Shown here: positions 25,673-33,548 of the stretch, one piece after another
Layout of the letters: each line of letters begins with the position of its first letter
How positions within the stretch are numbered: the stretch's first letter is position 1
Source: Bacillota bacterium
GTDB lineage: Bacteria > Bacillota_I > Bacilli_A > Acholeplasmatales > UBA5453
Assembly (NCBI GenBank): GCA_023436805.1
Contig: JAEZHT010000057.1
Coordinates: 1 to 54,811 of the forward strand
DNA: 54,811 nucleotides
Reading direction: 5' to 3'
Notes under the pieces: model-generated
Seen by the model: only the letters and a program-made list of their open reading frames with translations
The model's database searches: none
Told to the model about the DNA's origin: nothing
Made by a program: the position numbers and the translations under genes

Positions 25673-25709
25673 ATAGAGGTGTATCCCATACATTAAAGTG
25701 AGGTAACTT

Positions 25710-27542
25710 ATGAACAAACACGCATTACTCCATAAAAGCAAATCCGAAATGGCTTATGCTTATGATAAAAATACACTGCATATTTGGTTAAGAACTGCGC
25801 ATAACGATTTCAAATCCGTTAAATTGGTCTATGGTGACCCCTTCCGTTATGAACCGATCGACGATGCCCATTTGGTTTGGGTATGGAAACACGAAAATGC
25901 CAACGATTTAGAGATGGTCAAACGTTTTTCTGACCATGAATACGATTACTACTTTTTAGCCATCCAACCTGAACACAAACGCATCAAATACGCGTTTATT
26001 TTAGACGATGAATTTTTATATGGTGTCAGAGAAATTTATGATTTGAAAAACGACCCAAATCAAAAGAAAAAATACAACCTCTTCAATTACTTTAACTTCC
26101 CATACTTGAATGAAGTGGATGTCATCTCTATCCCTGATTGGGTTAAAGATACGATCTGGTATGAAATTTTCCCTGAACGTTTTAGACGTAGCGCTAATGC
26201 GACCAATCAACCGACCCATGCGTGGGGTGTGCCTGCTGAAAAAGTCACCAACCATATGTTTTTTGGTGGTAATATTCAAGGGATCATTGATTCACTCGAT
26301 TATTTGGTCGATTTGGGTATCACTGGGATCTATTTCACACCGATTTTCAAAGCCCCGAGTGCCCATAAGTACGACACCACCGATTATATGACGATTGACC
26401 CTGCTTTTGGTACGAATGAAGACTTCAAACGTTTGGTTCAAGCATCTCACAAACGTAACATTAAAGTGGTCTTAGACGCGGTATTCAACCACTGCGGGTA
26501 TGACCACCCCTTCTTCCAAGACGTCATTAAATATGGTAAGGCATCCAAATACTATAACAGCTTCTTTGTTAAAGACGAACCAATGTTGAACTTTGATTTA
26601 AATGACAATGGTAAACCTGTCTATAAACGCGGATTAATACCAAACTATCATACCTTCGCGTTTACCCCTTATATGCCAAAATGGAATACCGAAGACCCAC
26701 TCGCACGTGCACACTTGCTGGATGTGGCGCGTTATTGGATTGAGGTATACGATATCGATGGTTGGCGTTTGGACGTTTCGAATGAAGTCTCGCATGACTT
26801 CTGGCGTGCCTTCAGACAAACCGTCAAACAAGCCAAACCGGATGCTTTCATCTTCGGTGAAAACTGGGATTATTCTTTCCCTTGGCTGGGTGGTGAGCAA
26901 ATCGATACGGTGATGAATTATGAGCTCATTTATTTGATTTGGCAATTCTTTGGACATGATGTCAATATCCCAAGAATTCCCGCTTCTGAACTGGTCCGTT
27001 TAACCAATAAATTAATTACTTCTTACCCACAACAAATCACAGAAAATATGTTCAACTTGGTCGATTCTCACGATACAGGTCGCATCTTACACCGTTCGAA
27101 AGAAAACAAAGATTTGGCCTTCTTAAGTTATTTATTCATGTTCTCCTTCCCTGGTACACCTACCATTTATTATGGGGGTGAAATCGGGATGACGGGTGAC
27201 CACGACCCAGACAACCGCAGGTGTATGATTTGGGACGAATCTCGTCAAGACTTACACTTTAAATCCCGTATCAAACAATTGATTGATTATCGTAAGAAAA
27301 ACGATGCTTTTGGTTCATCTGATTTCAGATGGGTCACATTCGATAATGAAGACCAAACGATTGCTTATGAAAAACACGGTAAAGACACGTTATTATTCAT
27401 CTTGAATAGCGATGAACAATCCCACTGTGTGAAACTACCGAAAGAAATCCGTGGGATCAACATCGAAACCCATTTGAATGTTTCAGGCGATACATTTGAA
27501 GTCCCTGGTTATGGTTACCTCATCATCAAATACACCGTTTAG
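25710..27542 (+). CDS. GH13_20 cyclomaltodextrinase / neopullulanase
   Basis: Cytoplasmic glucanohydrolase acting on cyclodextrins, pullulan or maltodextrins; 610 aa, no signal peptide. Residues 1-125 form an N-terminal beta domain (CBM34-like). The catalytic barrel opens at PDWVKDTIWYEIFPERF, the GH13_20 hallmark. Region I is DAVFNHCG, region II DGWRLDVSNEV (nucleophile Asp), region III FIFGENWD (acid/base Glu), region IV LVDSHDT. GAGGTAA precedes the ATG. It pairs with the divergent oligoglucosidase: one opens long or cyclic dextrins and the other trims to glucose. Maltodextrin uptake genes are not in the window. Confidence 0.94.
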   Translation: MNKHALLHKSKSEMAYAYDKNTLHIWLRTAHNDFKSVKLVYGDPFRYEPIDDAHLVWVWKHENANDLEMVKRFSDHEYDYYFLAIQPEHKRIKYAFILDDEFLYGVREIYDLKNDPNQKKKYNLFNYFNFPYLNEVDVISIPDWVKDTIWYEIFPERFRRSANATNQPTHAWGVPAEKVTNHMFFGGNIQGIIDSLDYLVDLGITGIYFTPIFKAPSAHKYDTTDYMTIDPAFGTNEDFKRLVQASHKRNIKVVLDAVFNHCGYDHPFFQDVIKYGKASKYYNSFFVKDEPMLNFDLNDNGKPVYKRGLIPNYHTFAFTPYMPKWNTEDPLARAHLLDVARYWIEVYDIDGWRLDVSNEVSHDFWRAFRQTVKQAKPDAFIFGENWDYSFPWLGGEQIDTVMNYELIYLIWQFFGHDVNIPRIPASELVRLTNKLITSYPQQITENMFNLVDSHDTGRILHRSKENKDLAFLSYLFMFSFPGTPTIYYGGEIGMTGDHDPDNRRCMIWDESRQDLHFKSRIKQLIDYRKKNDAFGSSDFRWVTFDNEDQTIAYEKHGKDTLLFILNSDEQSHCVKLPKEIRGINIETHLNVSGDTFEVPGYGYLIIKYTV

Positions 27543-27603
27543 TGGCTGAATTGTATCTCCCTATGTAGTATCCTAAAGATTGTTATTTTTGTTGGAGGTT
27601 ATC

Positions 27604-27968
27604 ATGATCATCGCTTCGATTATTACCACCCTCATCTTATCATTAACCATGTTCTATTCGGGTGGATCTTTGTTTATAAACCTCCCAAAAAGGTGAATGG
27701 GTGGGTAGGTTATCGTACCCATATGTCGATGAAGAACCAACAAACCTGGGACTATGCCCACCGTGTGGCTGGTCACATTTGGTTGATTTTTGGGGTAGGC
27801 ATCTTGCCATCATCAATTCTGTTACCACTAGTATTGAAAGATTGGACCTATGTGGAAGATTTTATTATGATTCAAATCTATGTTCAAATCTCATTACTCA
27901 TCTTAGTCATTCCACTGGTTGAAATCCAATTACACAAACGTTTCAATAAAAACGGCATAAGAAAATAA
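27604..27968 (+). pseudogene. SdpI/YfhL-family membrane protein, interrupted by one frameshift
   Basis: A ribosome site GGAGGT (27594-27599) and the ATG at 27604 open a frame reading MIIASIITTLILSLTMFYSG, the expected first helix. It runs into a TGA after the GGG at 27660-27662. Adding one G there restores GWIFVYKPPKKVNGWVGYRT, the SdpI family hallmark, in the frame that continues to 27968 with RTHMSMKNQQTWDYAHRVAG and two more helices. The repaired protein would be about 121 aa. An in-frame ATG at 27693 could start an 91-aa remnant, but it has no clear ribosome site. Either the gene is broken or the sequence lacks one base in a G run. SdpI relatives confer immunity to a toxic peptide in Bacillus, but most are of unknown role. 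Confidence 0.85.
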
Positions 27969-27972
27969 TAAA

Positions 27973-28000
27973 GGGAAATCCACAACGGATTTCCCATTTT
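27973..28000 (+). terminator. Bidirectional terminator between SdpI-like and HAD genes
   Basis: GGGAAATCC-ACAAC-GGATTTCCC followed by ATTTTT on the plus strand. On the minus strand the same stem ends the HAD gene with a weaker T tract (TTTATTATT). Confidence 0.85.
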
Positions 28001-28002
28001 TC

Positions 28003-28644
28003 TTATATGACTTTCAAAATATCGTATGGCTTACCCACAATGAATTCAGGTTTGAGTGGTGCCAAATCCTTCATGTCTCTGAAACCCCATAAACACGCTA
28101 CCACTTCAAGTTTCGCATTTTTGCCTGTTTCAATATCGGCTTCGGAATCCCCCACCATGTACACTTCACTTGGTTTTAAATTCATCGCTTTTAAGACTTT
28201 TTCGACCATTCTTGGGTCTGGTTTTTTGATGTCATCATCGGTAACACCTAAGGCGAATTCAAATACGCCAGGAAATTTACGTTCAACCAGTTGCTTAACT
28301 GCAGCATCCTGTTTATTTGAAATCACGGCCATACGGTAACCCCGTTTTTTTAAGGTATCCAGTACTTCAACAATGCCTTCATAAGGCGCGGTTGCTTCTT
28401 CGCTGTGGGCTTGGTAATAAGCATCATAAAAATTATAGTAAGTTTCAAAATCTGCTTTAGACACTTCTTCCCCAATCGCGAGTTCAACCAATTGTCTCGC
28501 CCCATTGCCTAAGAGACGACGTACCCCAATTTCGGTCATCTTGCCGAAGTTAAAATGGCTCAACATGTGGTTGATGGCGTTGGTTAAGTCGGTCAATGTA
28601 TTGAGTAAAGTACCGTCTAAATCGAATAATATCGCTTTTTTCAT
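28003..28644 (-). CDS. HAD-superfamily phosphatase (phosphoglycolate phosphatase-like)
   Basis: Subfamily IA HAD hydrolase of 213 aa. Motif I is FDLDGTLLNT (nucleophile Asp), motif II AVISNK, motif III KKPDPRM, motif IV MVGDSEADIETG. The helical cap lies between motifs I and II. The best match by eye is Gph/PpaX-like enzymes acting on phosphoglycolate, sugar phosphates or pyrophosphate. The ATG overlaps the stop of the upstream Nudix gene as ATGA, and AAGGGG lies 7 nt before it. The substrate is uncertain. Confidence 0.92.
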   Translation of the reverse strand: MKKAILFDLDGTLLNTLTDLTNAINHMLSHFNFGKMTEIGVRRLLGNGARQLVELAIGEEVSKADFETYYNFYDAYYQAHSEEATAPYEGIVEVLDTLKKRGYRMAVISNKQDAAVKQLVERKFPGVFEFALGVTDDDIKKPDPRMVEKVLKAMNLKPSEVYMVGDSEADIETGKNAKLEVVACLWGFRDMKDLAPLKPEFIVGKPYDILKVI

Positions 28645-29189
28645 AATAATCCCCTTTCGATGATTTTAGTATAGATCGGCATCATTTCTGGTTCCGATAC
28701 GTATTCTGTAATCTTAGATATGTCTACCCATTGTACCCCATGGGTTTCTTCTTCGTTTTGTTTGAGTGGTTCAAATTCATCTGCAATCAATATGAAGGAT
28801 GCATTCAAATGTAAATGTGACGAGATGGGTCTGCCTTTTTTATAGTGAAACCATACAGGCAAGACCTCGATGCTGACCGGATGCACGCTTTTAGGTGTTA
28901 ACTGGGTTAAACCTGTTTCTTCTTTGGCTTCCTTGATGGCAACTTTTAAAAAGTCTTGTTCACCATCCATATGACCACCAGTCCATCCCCATGAATCATA
29001 CAATTTATGATATATGAGCAAGGTTTTAGTCATATTGGCGTTAAAAATCATGGCTGATGATGAGAAATGCATCGCTGGGTGTCTGTCGAATAAATCATTA
29101 CCATAATGCTTAATCGCGTCCATAATATAGGCTAAATCGGCCAACTCTAAGTCCGATTTAGGCTGATACGCTGTAAATAAATCGACCAT
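28641..29189 (-). CDS. Nudix hydrolase
   Basis: A 182-aa Nudix protein. The box reads GHMDGEQ-x7-KEAKEETGL: the first Glu is Gln and the Arg is Lys, but the three metal-binding Glu are kept, so it should be active. Residues such as FSSSAMIFNANMTKTLLIYH before the box resemble Nudix enzymes handling larger nucleotides. A strong AGGAGG lies 7 nt before the ATG, with a TTGGGT-17-TATAAT promoter upstream. It is the first gene of a two-gene operon with the HAD phosphatase, so a sequential hydrolase-phosphatase route is possible. Confidence 0.9.
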   Translation of the reverse strand: MVDLFTAYQPKSDLELADLAYIMDAIKHYGNDLFDRHPAMHFSSSAMIFNANMTKTLLIYHKLYDSWGWTGGHMDGEQDFLKVAIKEAKEETGLTQLTPKSVHPVSIEVLPVWFHYKKGRPISSHLHLNASFILIADEFEPLKQNEEETHGVQWVDISKITEYVSEPEMMPIYTKIIERGLL

Positions 29190-29218
29190 AGACTCGCCTC
29201 CTTAATAGATTATTTTCT

Positions 29219-29247
29219 ATTATACAACAAATACCCCAATTACCCAA
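29219..29247 (-). promoter_or_regulatory. Promoter of the Nudix-HAD operon
   Basis: Minus strand TTGGGT (29247-29242), 17-nt spacer, TATAAT (29224-29219), 30 nt before the start. Confidence 0.7.
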
Positions 29248-29268
29248 AACTTTTTTCGTATATAAGGG

Positions 29269-29297
29269 TTGATTTTAAAAAATTAGTATGTTATCAT
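29269..29297 (+). promoter_or_regulatory. tRNA-Lys promoter
   Basis: TTGATT (29269-29274), 17-nt spacer, TATCAT (29292-29297). The expected start lies about 10 nt before the mature tRNA. Confidence 0.75.
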
Positions 29298-29314
29298 ATT
29301 CGTGCTGAAAAAAT

Positions 29315-29390
29315 GCACCCTTAGCTCAGTTGGTAGAGCAAATGACTCTTAATCATTGGGTCCACGGTTCGAGCCCGTGAGGGTGTACCA
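29315..29390 (+). tRNA. trnK: tRNA-Lys (anticodon CTT)
   Basis: A 76-nt cloverleaf. The acceptor GCACCCT pairs with AGGGTGT (one G-T pair at the first position). The D arm is GCTC...GAGC, and the anticodon stem AATGA/TCATT has loop CTCTTAA and anticodon CTT at 29348-29350. The variable loop is GGGTC and the T arm CACGG-TTCGAGC-CCGTG. The discriminator is A and CCA is encoded. It reads AAG codons. A promoter and a terminator flank it, so it is a single-tRNA unit. Confidence 0.97.
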
Positions 29391-29401
29391 TTTAAAAGAT
29401 A

Positions 29402-29431
29402 AAGCCTAACTCAAACGAGTAGGCTTTTTTT
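29402..29431 (+). terminator. tRNA-Lys terminator
   Basis: AAGCCTA-(A)-CTC, AAAC loop, GAG-TAGGCTT followed by a T run. Confidence 0.88.
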
Positions 29432-29434
29432 GAT

Positions 29435-30409
29435 TTAAATCGTAAACATCAAGAAGTTCAAACGGTAACTTGGCAACAAAGTGGATTCTTCTATTTTGGT
29501 TAACTCTTGAATGGTTTTATTTTCCCAGATGAGATGAACATATTCGGGTTTATCAATGAATGGATTACGGTTGCCTTGGGCTTCAAAGATGGTTTGATTT
29601 CTTTTCACTTCGAAGGCATCGACTGGGTCCGTTTTATGCCAATCGAGTAAAACAGATAATTTACCCATCGTAACACGGTCCATGGTATACGTTTCACCAG
29701 ATTCAAAAGCGTCATCGGCGAGTTCTAGAAAGTCATACATGGTGGCCATATAAAAGAGGATTCTCGCGACATCGCCTTTATGGTCATCACCTGGGTAATA
29801 ACCCCCATCGGCATTGACACCATTTGAACCGCTACCTGCCGTAAATATACGGTCACTGCGGGAGGAATTCACCGATTGGATGATGGCCCTTAAATTATGT
29901 AAGTCTGAGGCTTGGTTACGCTGTGAACCTGTCACGCGAGGGATGCCTAGTCTTGAATTTGGCCAGACATGTTCTCTTGTCCAGGTGGTGCCGTCCCACG
30001 TCGATGAAACCGTCGCTGAATTATAAATCGCGAGCACCCGAGTTGGGTCATCGAGTAAGGCATCAGCGACCCCTAAGATTTGTCTCGCTTCATCATAGGA
30101 GGTAGGGTTAAACCCTGTATTTAAGATGGTATGTAGTGTGTTTTTGAGTTCATCACCAACGTCGTTGTTGGCTTCATAATAATAGGTGTTATTTTCAACG
30201 AGGGTATAGTAGTAATAACCTTCCGCGTTTTGTTCTGACCCATAGGTTTGGGTGACTGGTGGGTTATAAAAGAAAAAATAGTATACAACCGCTGCTGCGA
30301 TGATCAAAACGATGAGTGCTATTTGAATCTCTGGGTGTTTTTGAACTTTTTTCTTTACAACCCGTTTTAATTGTTTTTGTGGGGTGGTTGTTTTCTTCTT
30401 GGTTGCCAT
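29435..30409 (-). CDS. Membrane-anchored endonuclease I family nuclease
   Basis: Non-specific His-Me finger DNase/RNase, 324 aa. A very basic N-terminus (KKKTTTPQKQLKRVVKKK) precedes one helix at about residues 29-47 (IQIALIVLIIAAAVVYYFF), which would anchor the nuclease outside the cell. The catalytic part shows the family motifs TREHVWPNS (catalytic His), SDLHNLR, GDVARILFYMA and KRNQTIFEAQGNRNPFID. It could supply nucleotides for uptake by the nucleoside ABC importer elsewhere in this window. GAGGAC precedes the ATG, and the gene follows the phosphodiesterase with only 7 nt between. Confidence 0.92.
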   Translation of the reverse strand: MATKKKTTTPQKQLKRVVKKKVQKHPEIQIALIVLIIAAAVVYYFFFYNPPVTQTYGSEQNAEGYYYYTLVENNTYYYEANNDVGDELKNTLHTILNTGFNPTSYDEARQILGVADALLDDPTRVLAIYNSATVSSTWDGTTWTREHVWPNSRLGIPRVTGSQRNQASDLHNLRAIIQSVNSSRSDRIFTAGSGSNGVNADGGYYPGDDHKGDVARILFYMATMYDFLELADDAFESGETYTMDRVTMGKLSVLLDWHKTDPVDAFEVKRNQTIFEAQGNRNPFIDKPEYVHLIWENKTIQELTKIEESTLLPSYRLNFLMFTI

Positions 30410-30416
30410 AAAGTCC

Positions 30417-31502
30417 TCACTTTTCTAAAATAATCAAAGGTACCATCATCTCATCGGGATGGATCCCTGCGTGGTGTGCTTTGAACGTACTGTGTTCTTT
30501 GATTTTAAACATGTATTTGTCCTGTGATAAAGCCATATAATCGCCGATGAAATCATCGAGCAAGGGGTGTTTTTGTCCAAACCCTAGGATGCCTGAATCA
30601 TATACTTCTTGTTTAGTCATCAATGTAAATTGATTTGAAAAATTTGCTTCGAATTGAGATTTAAATGTTTTTTCCAATCCTTTTTTAACGAAAAAAGCTG
30701 TACTTCTCGGCTCTACCGACGGTTTTTTATCGAGCAATTCTAAAATTGGGTGTTGATATAAAGGGATGCCTTCGACATCGACCAATCCATGGTCAGCAAT
30801 CACGATGATGCAAGTATCTTTGGTAACAGATGCATACAATCTCGATATTTGCTGATTTAAAAACTCGAGTTGTGTTTTGACTTTGTCATTGAATACACCT
30901 TCATCGTGGATGGTATAATCGGGTTCTGTCCAATAGGTATACGTAAATGATGCGGGTTGTTTAGAGATTGAAATGAGTTCATCCACCATCAAATCAAAGC
31001 TACTAAACCCATTCACTTCAAAATCTGGAAATAGTTTTTTAACGTATAATTTTGGATTCTTCTTTTGAATTTTCTCTAAAATCGTTTCGTATTTCAAATA
31101 CGTATTTTTGAAGTCTTCTTTCAATAGGTGGGTATCGTCATAAAAGTCCTTATTCAAAAAAACAACGGTGTGACAATCCTCAAAACGGTTGTATTGGGTC
31201 CAACCCACATGGCCATGTTCATAAGGTGTTAAGCCTGAAAGTACAGAGGTTGTCGCCGCGACCGTGGTCGGTGGATAAACCGATGTGAGCGCGGTTTTAA
31301 CATGTTTTCTAAGTAATGAATTTTCATCGATATTTTTTAGAATATTGATCCCCATCCCATCGAGTAAAATCAGCATGATGTGCTGTTTATTTTCCAAGTA
31401 GGGTTTGAGGATTTCTAAGGTACTGTGGTGGGTATCGATGCCATAATGTTTTAATAAGGTTGCTGATACATTTAAGATGGAATGCTTGTAGTTAGGAAAC
31501 AT
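30417..31502 (-). CDS. Type I phosphodiesterase / nucleotide pyrophosphatase-like protein (alkaline phosphatase superfamily)
   Basis: A 361-aa hydrolase with the two-metal alkaline phosphatase fold. Metal and catalytic motifs are MLILLDGMG, YPPTTVAATTSVLSG (Thr nucleophile), TEPDYTIHDEG, VIADHGLVD and the C-terminal HHAGIHPDEMMVPLI. No signal peptide is seen, so it is likely cytoplasmic. AAGGGGG lies before the ATG. It is in an operon with the membrane nuclease downstream, suggesting a joint role in nucleic-acid or phosphodiester breakdown. The exact substrate is open. Confidence 0.9.
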   Translation of the reverse strand: MFPNYKHSILNVSATLLKHYGIDTHHSTLEILKPYLENKQHIMLILLDGMGINILKNIDENSLLRKHVKTALTSVYPPTTVAATTSVLSGLTPYEHGHVGWTQYNRFEDCHTVVFLNKDFYDDTHLLKEDFKNTYLKYETILEKIQKKNPKLYVKKLFPDFEVNGFSSFDLMVDELISISKQPASFTYTYWTEPDYTIHDEGVFNDKVKTQLEFLNQQISRLYASVTKDTCIIVIADHGLVDVEGIPLYQHPILELLDKKPSVEPRSTAFFVKKGLEKTFKSQFEANFSNQFTLMTKQEVYDSGILGFGQKHPLLDDFIGDYMALSQDKYMFKIKEHSTFKAHHAGIHPDEMMVPLIILEK

Positions 31503-31515
31503 GGTAACCCCCTTA

Positions 31516-31546
31516 AGAAAAATAATCCACGCAGAGGTAGATTATT
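31516..31546 (-). terminator. Terminator after the Tudor-like small gene
   Basis: Minus-strand outer stem AATAATC/GATTATT followed by TTTTT. The upstream arm overlaps the stop codon at 31542. The stem is AT-rich, so moderate strength is expected. Confidence 0.55.
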
Positions 31547-31742
31547 TGTTTGCGTTCAGTTTTAAAATCAAATAGTTTTGTTCAAACGCTTCTGGATATG
31601 GATACGCCACTTCTCTCATACGTTTGAATAAAACGTACACGAGACGACGATCAACATCGATTCTTGTGATGACGCCAATTTCTTTCTCACCAACGACATT
31701 GACTTTTTCGCCGATGATTCTAGATTCGTTACCCCATGACAT
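31542..31742 (-). CDS. Small conserved-looking protein, Tudor/SH3-barrel-like
   Basis: A 66-aa protein, ATG at 31742 with GAAGGTGA at good spacing. The sequence EKVNVVGEKEIGVITRID, then RLVYVLFKRMREVAYPYPEAFE, resembles small SH3-like beta-barrel domains found at the ends of helicases and other Firmicutes proteins, which often end in a YPxAFE motif. No catalytic residues are expected; a nucleic-acid or protein contact role is possible. An extended -10 (TGGTATACT) lies about 25 nt upstream. The assignment is by resemblance only. Confidence 0.7.
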   Translation of the reverse strand: MSWGNESRIIGEKVNVVGEKEIGVITRIDVDRRLVYVLFKRMREVAYPYPEAFEQNYLILKLNANK

Positions 31743-31766
31743 ACAATCACCTTCCCTTACTTAAAC

Positions 31767-31775
31767 AGTATACCA
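31767..31775 (-). promoter_or_regulatory. Extended -10 promoter of the Tudor-like gene
   Basis: Minus strand TGG-TATACT, 24 nt before the start codon. No clear -35. Confidence 0.5.
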
Positions 31776-31811
31776 TAACTTGTTTCATTTTGTTTTCAAA
31801 AAACTCAAGGA

Positions 31812-32600
31812 TTAAGAAACTGAAATCCGCTTCTGATATTTATAATATCCATAGACCAAACCAAGGATGGCAATCCCAGTAAATACCAAGAAACTGATGT
31901 ATTCGAACGGGTCTTGGTTTTTGAGGATGGCAACGGGGTCTGAAAAAGTAAACGGTGAGATGTATTTGAGTGCCTTTAACCACGCATTGTCCGTTAAAGT
32001 CGATAATATCGCGAGAATATATAATGGCAGTGGTATCGCAATCGCTACCATCGCTTTGATGTCTTTATCCAGTATTAAAGCCAGGATAAACCCAAGGATA
32101 GCGACATACAGATACATTAGGCCGTTTAACAAGGAAAACCACATATAATCCCCAAAACTGAATCGTTCATCGATCGTGATAAACCCCAAATAACCGATTA
32201 AAGCATTCACGATTGTGAATCCAAATACCATGATCAGAAGTATCGTCAGTTTGGATAAATAAAACGTCTTTTTTGATACGCCTTGGGTATACATGACTTC
32301 AGCTAAACGTTCTTTTTCAAAGGTTGCGATTAAATTAAATCCCAACATCGCTGCGAAAATCGCACCAAAGAGTTGTAACATCATTGCCCCTTCGGTCGCG
32401 TAATACTCTAAAACATCCTCAGGTGCGCCACCGAATTGGGCTAAGATGGCCATCAACTCTTCAGGAATTTGTGCGTATATATCTTTAACAAGTGGGTACA
32501 ATACAATGATCAGATAAATCATCGTTGATACGCCAATAGACCATAATAAGGTCGATTTAAAGTTGCGTCTAATTTCCATTTGTAAGAGTGTTTTATACAT
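31812..32600 (-). CDS. ABC-2 type transporter permease
   Basis: Membrane subunit of an exporter, with about six hydrophobic segments. The start is taken at the ATG at 32600 (MYKTLLQMEIRRNFK), 262 aa, overlapping the ATPase stop by 8 nt as in other pairs here. An in-frame ATG at 32618 is an alternative. The cytoplasmic lead-in EIRRNFKSTLLWSIG and the long extracytoplasmic loop after helix 1 are typical of ABC-2 permeases. Its partner is the ATPase immediately upstream. The exported substrate is unknown. Confidence 0.88.
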   Translation of the reverse strand: MYKTLLQMEIRRNFKSTLLWSIGVSTMIYLIIVLYPLVKDIYAQIPEELMAILAQFGGAPEDVLEYYATEGAMMLQLFGAIFAAMLGFNLIATFEKERLAEVMYTQGVSKKTFYLSKLTILLIMVFGFTIVNALIGYLGFITIDERFSFGDYMWFSLLNGLMYLYVAILGFILALILDKDIKAMVAIAIPLPLYILAILSTLTDNAWLKALKYISPFTFSDPVAILKNQDPFEYISFLVFTGIAILGLVYGYYKYQKRISVS

Positions 32601-33468
32601 GGGTATGCTCACTTTCATAGTAACTTAAGAATATTTCCTCCAAAGTGACATCACGGATCACCACATCATTAAAATCGTATGTGCTCAACAGGCTCAACAA
32701 AGGCTTCATCGGACCTTGGTATTTGAACGTACCGCCTTGTGGTGTTTCAATTAAATCCGTCATACCTTCAATTTGAATCGGTTGATATGGACTGAATTCG
32801 ATGACTTTGTGTTCTTCTTTTTTAAGCACATGCATGTCGTTTTCTAAGATAACCACACCATTTTTGATGAGGCCTACCCGGTCACATACTTTTTGAATGT
32901 CTGACAGCACATGTGAAGATAAAAAGATGGTTTTACCACGTTTTTTTAAATCTAATAATAGTGCTAGAAACTGCTTTTGAATGAGTGGGTCTAACCCTGT
33001 GGTGGGTTCATCTAAAATCAACAGTTCAGGTTCATGCATCAAAGCGATCAAAATACCGATTTTTTTCTTATTACCAAAGGATAACGCTTGAAACGGTTTT
33101 TCGACATCGATGTCTAAAGTATCTATCAATTTTTGAACATATTCAGGGTTTGGTTTTCGGATATTTGAAAAGAATTCAATCAATTCTTTGACCTTATATT
33201 CGGGGAAAAATGCCGCTTCTGAAGGCATATAACCAATTTTTTGGTGAATGTGTGATTCTGCCATTTTACAATCCATCCCTAAGACTTTAGCAACCCCTTC
33301 ATCTTTTGGTAACAAACCAACCAAAATACGGATGAGGGTTGTTTTCCCTGCCCCATTGGGTCCAATAAACCCATATATCTCACCTGGTTTGACATAAAGA
33401 CTCGCGGATTCAAGCCCACGTTTAGTACCGTAATATTTCTTTAAGCGTTCGATTTCGATGACATGCAT
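32593..33468 (-). CDS. ABC transporter ATP-binding protein (drug/lipid export type)
   Basis: A 291-aa single-NBD ATPase. Walker A is GPNGAGKTT, Q-loop MPSEAAFFPEY, Walker B LLILDEPTTGLDP, H-loop FLSSHVL. The signature is unusual: the position of LSGGQ reads ALSFGNKKKIGI. That form (LSxGxKKK) is common in the CcmA/YhaQ subgroup of exporters. A C-terminal extension (~70 aa) follows the core. AGAGGTGA precedes the ATG. It forms a two-gene exporter with the ABC-2 permease. Confidence 0.93.
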   Translation of the reverse strand: MHVIEIERLKKYYGTKRGLESASLYVKPGEIYGFIGPNGAGKTTLIRILVGLLPKDEGVAKVLGMDCKMAESHIHQKIGYMPSEAAFFPEYKVKELIEFFSNIRKPNPEYVQKLIDTLDIDVEKPFQALSFGNKKKIGILIALMHEPELLILDEPTTGLDPLIQKQFLALLLDLKKRGKTIFLSSHVLSDIQKVCDRVGLIKNGVVILENDMHVLKKEEHKVIEFSPYQPIQIEGMTDLIETPQGGTFKYQGPMKPLLSLLSTYDFNDVVIRDVTLEEIFLSYYESEHTHV

Positions 33469-33502
33469 ACGATCACCTCTTGCTTTTATGTTACCATAAG
33501 AG

Positions 33503-33534
33503 AAAAAAAATAAGCACCGAATCCGGTGCTTATT
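33503..33534 (-). terminator. Terminator of the 937-residue lipoprotein gene
   Basis: Minus-strand stem AATAAGCACCG-GATT-CGGTGCTTATT followed by a run of T; the most stable terminator in the window. Confidence 0.92.
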
Positions 33535-33548
33535 CTAAGCTTTTTAAA

